5,089 bases of DNA from an uncultured Veillonella sp. (lineage in GTDB: Bacteria; Bacillota; Negativicutes; Veillonellales; Veillonellaceae), in the NCBI GenBank assembly GCA_900766125.1, contig CAAFUD010000099.1, positions 1 through 5,089 on the forward strand. Direction: 5' to 3'. Of this stretch, positions 4,319 through 5,089 are shown one piece after another (positions within the stretch are counted from its first letter, which is position 1; each line of letters starts with the position of its first letter). A program made the position numbers and the translations under genes. Below the pieces are notes generated by a model that saw only the letters and a program-made list of their open reading frames with translations, was not told where the DNA came from and did no database searches.

Positions 4319-5089
4319 ATGAATACATTTATGAACGCTTTAACAAATAATGAAAAATCTTATACTGCGAATGATGGTACAGCATATCATACAAGTGGTA
4401 GCCCTTTGGTGGACCTTAATTTCTCTGTGCCTGCATTGCGTCAGGCTGCTGTTGATTTCTATGGTAAAAGTAAACATAACAGTCATTTCTATAGTACTGA
4501 TCGGACTATGGATGCTGTAGAGGCGTTACGTCTATTCATTACATCCTATGAGGAAGATCCTCTTTATACTATGAAATGGCTTATGTATGCACGCCATATT
4601 AAGCTAGGTCTTGGCGAGCGAGATATATTCCGTATGATGCTCACTAAAATAGGTGATTTACATCCAGAGATGGCATTGCAGTTTATCATCGGCACTGAAT
4701 TGTGGAACTATGGTCGTTGGGATGATGTGTTGCGCATTTTCTTTGATACGACGAGTACTATCTTATATGATGGGCTAGGAGAAGTAATTTCCAATCAGTT
4801 TAGACGTGATGTTATTGGTTGTAGTCTCGGCGACTCTATTAGCTTATTAGCAAAATGGATGCCATCCAATAATACATCCTCTAAGGAGAAGCGTTCTGAG
4901 GCAGTTATTTTGCAATCCTTGTTACATTTAAGTGCACGTGAATACCGCAAAACCTTGTCTAGGTTACGCGAATATTTAGCGGTTGTGGATAGAAAGGCAT
5001 CCCTTAACCAATGGAATGATATTAATTATAATCATGTGCCCTCTAAGGCGAATCTTAAATATCGTAATGCTTTCTTAAAACATGATGAA
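4319..5089 (+). CDS. DUF2828 family protein (TROVE/Ro60-like, usually with a C-terminal vWA domain), 3' end outside the window
   Basis: The ATG at 4319 is preceded by AAGGAG (4304-4309), 9 bases away. The frame is open for 257 codons to the right edge, so only the N-terminal part is seen. Residues match my knowledge of the DUF2828 family: GSPLVDL (27-33), DPLYTMKWLMYARHIKLGLG then ERD (80-102), YGRWDD (131-136), SLLAKWMPSNNTSS (175-188), EYRKTLSRLREYLAVVDRK (208-226), and WNDINYNHVPSKANLKYR then AF (232-252). Helical repeats followed by a von Willebrand A domain are the family's usual build, resembling Ro60, the ring protein that binds Y RNA and misfolded RNA. The vWA part would lie beyond the window. 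RNA binding is inferred from this relation and from the structured RNA beside it. G+C is higher than in the genes to the left, suggesting resident chromosome. Confidence 0.9.
   Translation, partial: MNTFMNALTNNEKSYTANDGTAYHTSGSPLVDLNFSVPALRQAAVDFYGKSKHNSHFYSTDRTMDAVEALRLFITSYEEDPLYTMKWLMYARHIKLGLGERDIFRMMLTKIGDLHPEMALQFIIGTELWNYGRWDDVLRIFFDTTSTILYDGLGEVISNQFRRDVIGCSLGDSISLLAKWMPSNNTSSKEKRSEAVILQSLLHLSAREYRKTLSRLREYLAVVDRKASLNQWNDINYNHVPSKANLKYRNAFLKHDE

Overview
This is a low-G+C window whose genes all lie on the + strand. It has strong Shine-Dalgarno sites, textbook sigma-70-type promoters and U-tract terminators, which together suggest a Firmicutes-type genome. The composition of the rightmost gene would suit a Negativicutes such as Veillonella, but that is a guess from composition and gene style, not a proven assignment. 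The left part (about 1-3900) is strikingly AT-rich: one 60-base line near 200 counts about 22% G+C. The gene at the right edge is richer: a line near 4500 counts about 45%. The left part therefore looks like an accessory insert beside more typical chromosome.

Layout. (1) 1-338: C-terminal end of an unrecognised helical protein, overlapping by 11 bases a 247-residue coiled-coil protein of unknown function (328-1071). (2) 1169-2884: a NERD nuclease-like domain fused to a UvrD-type superfamily 1 helicase, with its motifs intact, probably a DNA- or RNA-directed defence or repair enzyme. (3) 2986-3330: a small protein with a proline-rich middle and one hydrophobic segment. (4) 3353-3736: an LRAT/H-rev107-like NlpC/P60-fold protein with a complete His-His-Cys set. 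It ends at a TAA followed by 32 more in-frame codons, so it looks recently shortened. A strong terminator at 3848-3892 closes this unit. Genes 2 to 4 may form one transcription unit.

(5) 3922-4296 is the most interesting stretch. A perfect consensus promoter (TTGACA, 17 bp, TATAAT), with a palindrome filling its spacer, drives an apparent non-coding RNA of about 340 nt. The RNA contains two tandem copies of one structural module: an identical CAGCAATCC strand faces GAGTAT, flanked by helices whose sequences differ between copies but still pair. It ends in an intrinsic terminator. (6) Directly after it, at 4319, begins a DUF2828-family protein, a relative in architecture of the TROVE/Ro60 RNA-binding proteins, cut by the window edge. 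A second promoter with an extended -10 lies inside the terminator hairpin and could serve that gene on its own.

Two models fit the right-hand locus. In one, the RNA is a stable partner of the DUF2828 protein, like the Y RNAs encoded beside bacterial Ro60. In the other, it is a tandem-aptamer attenuator leader controlling the gene. I do not recognise the RNA as a known family.
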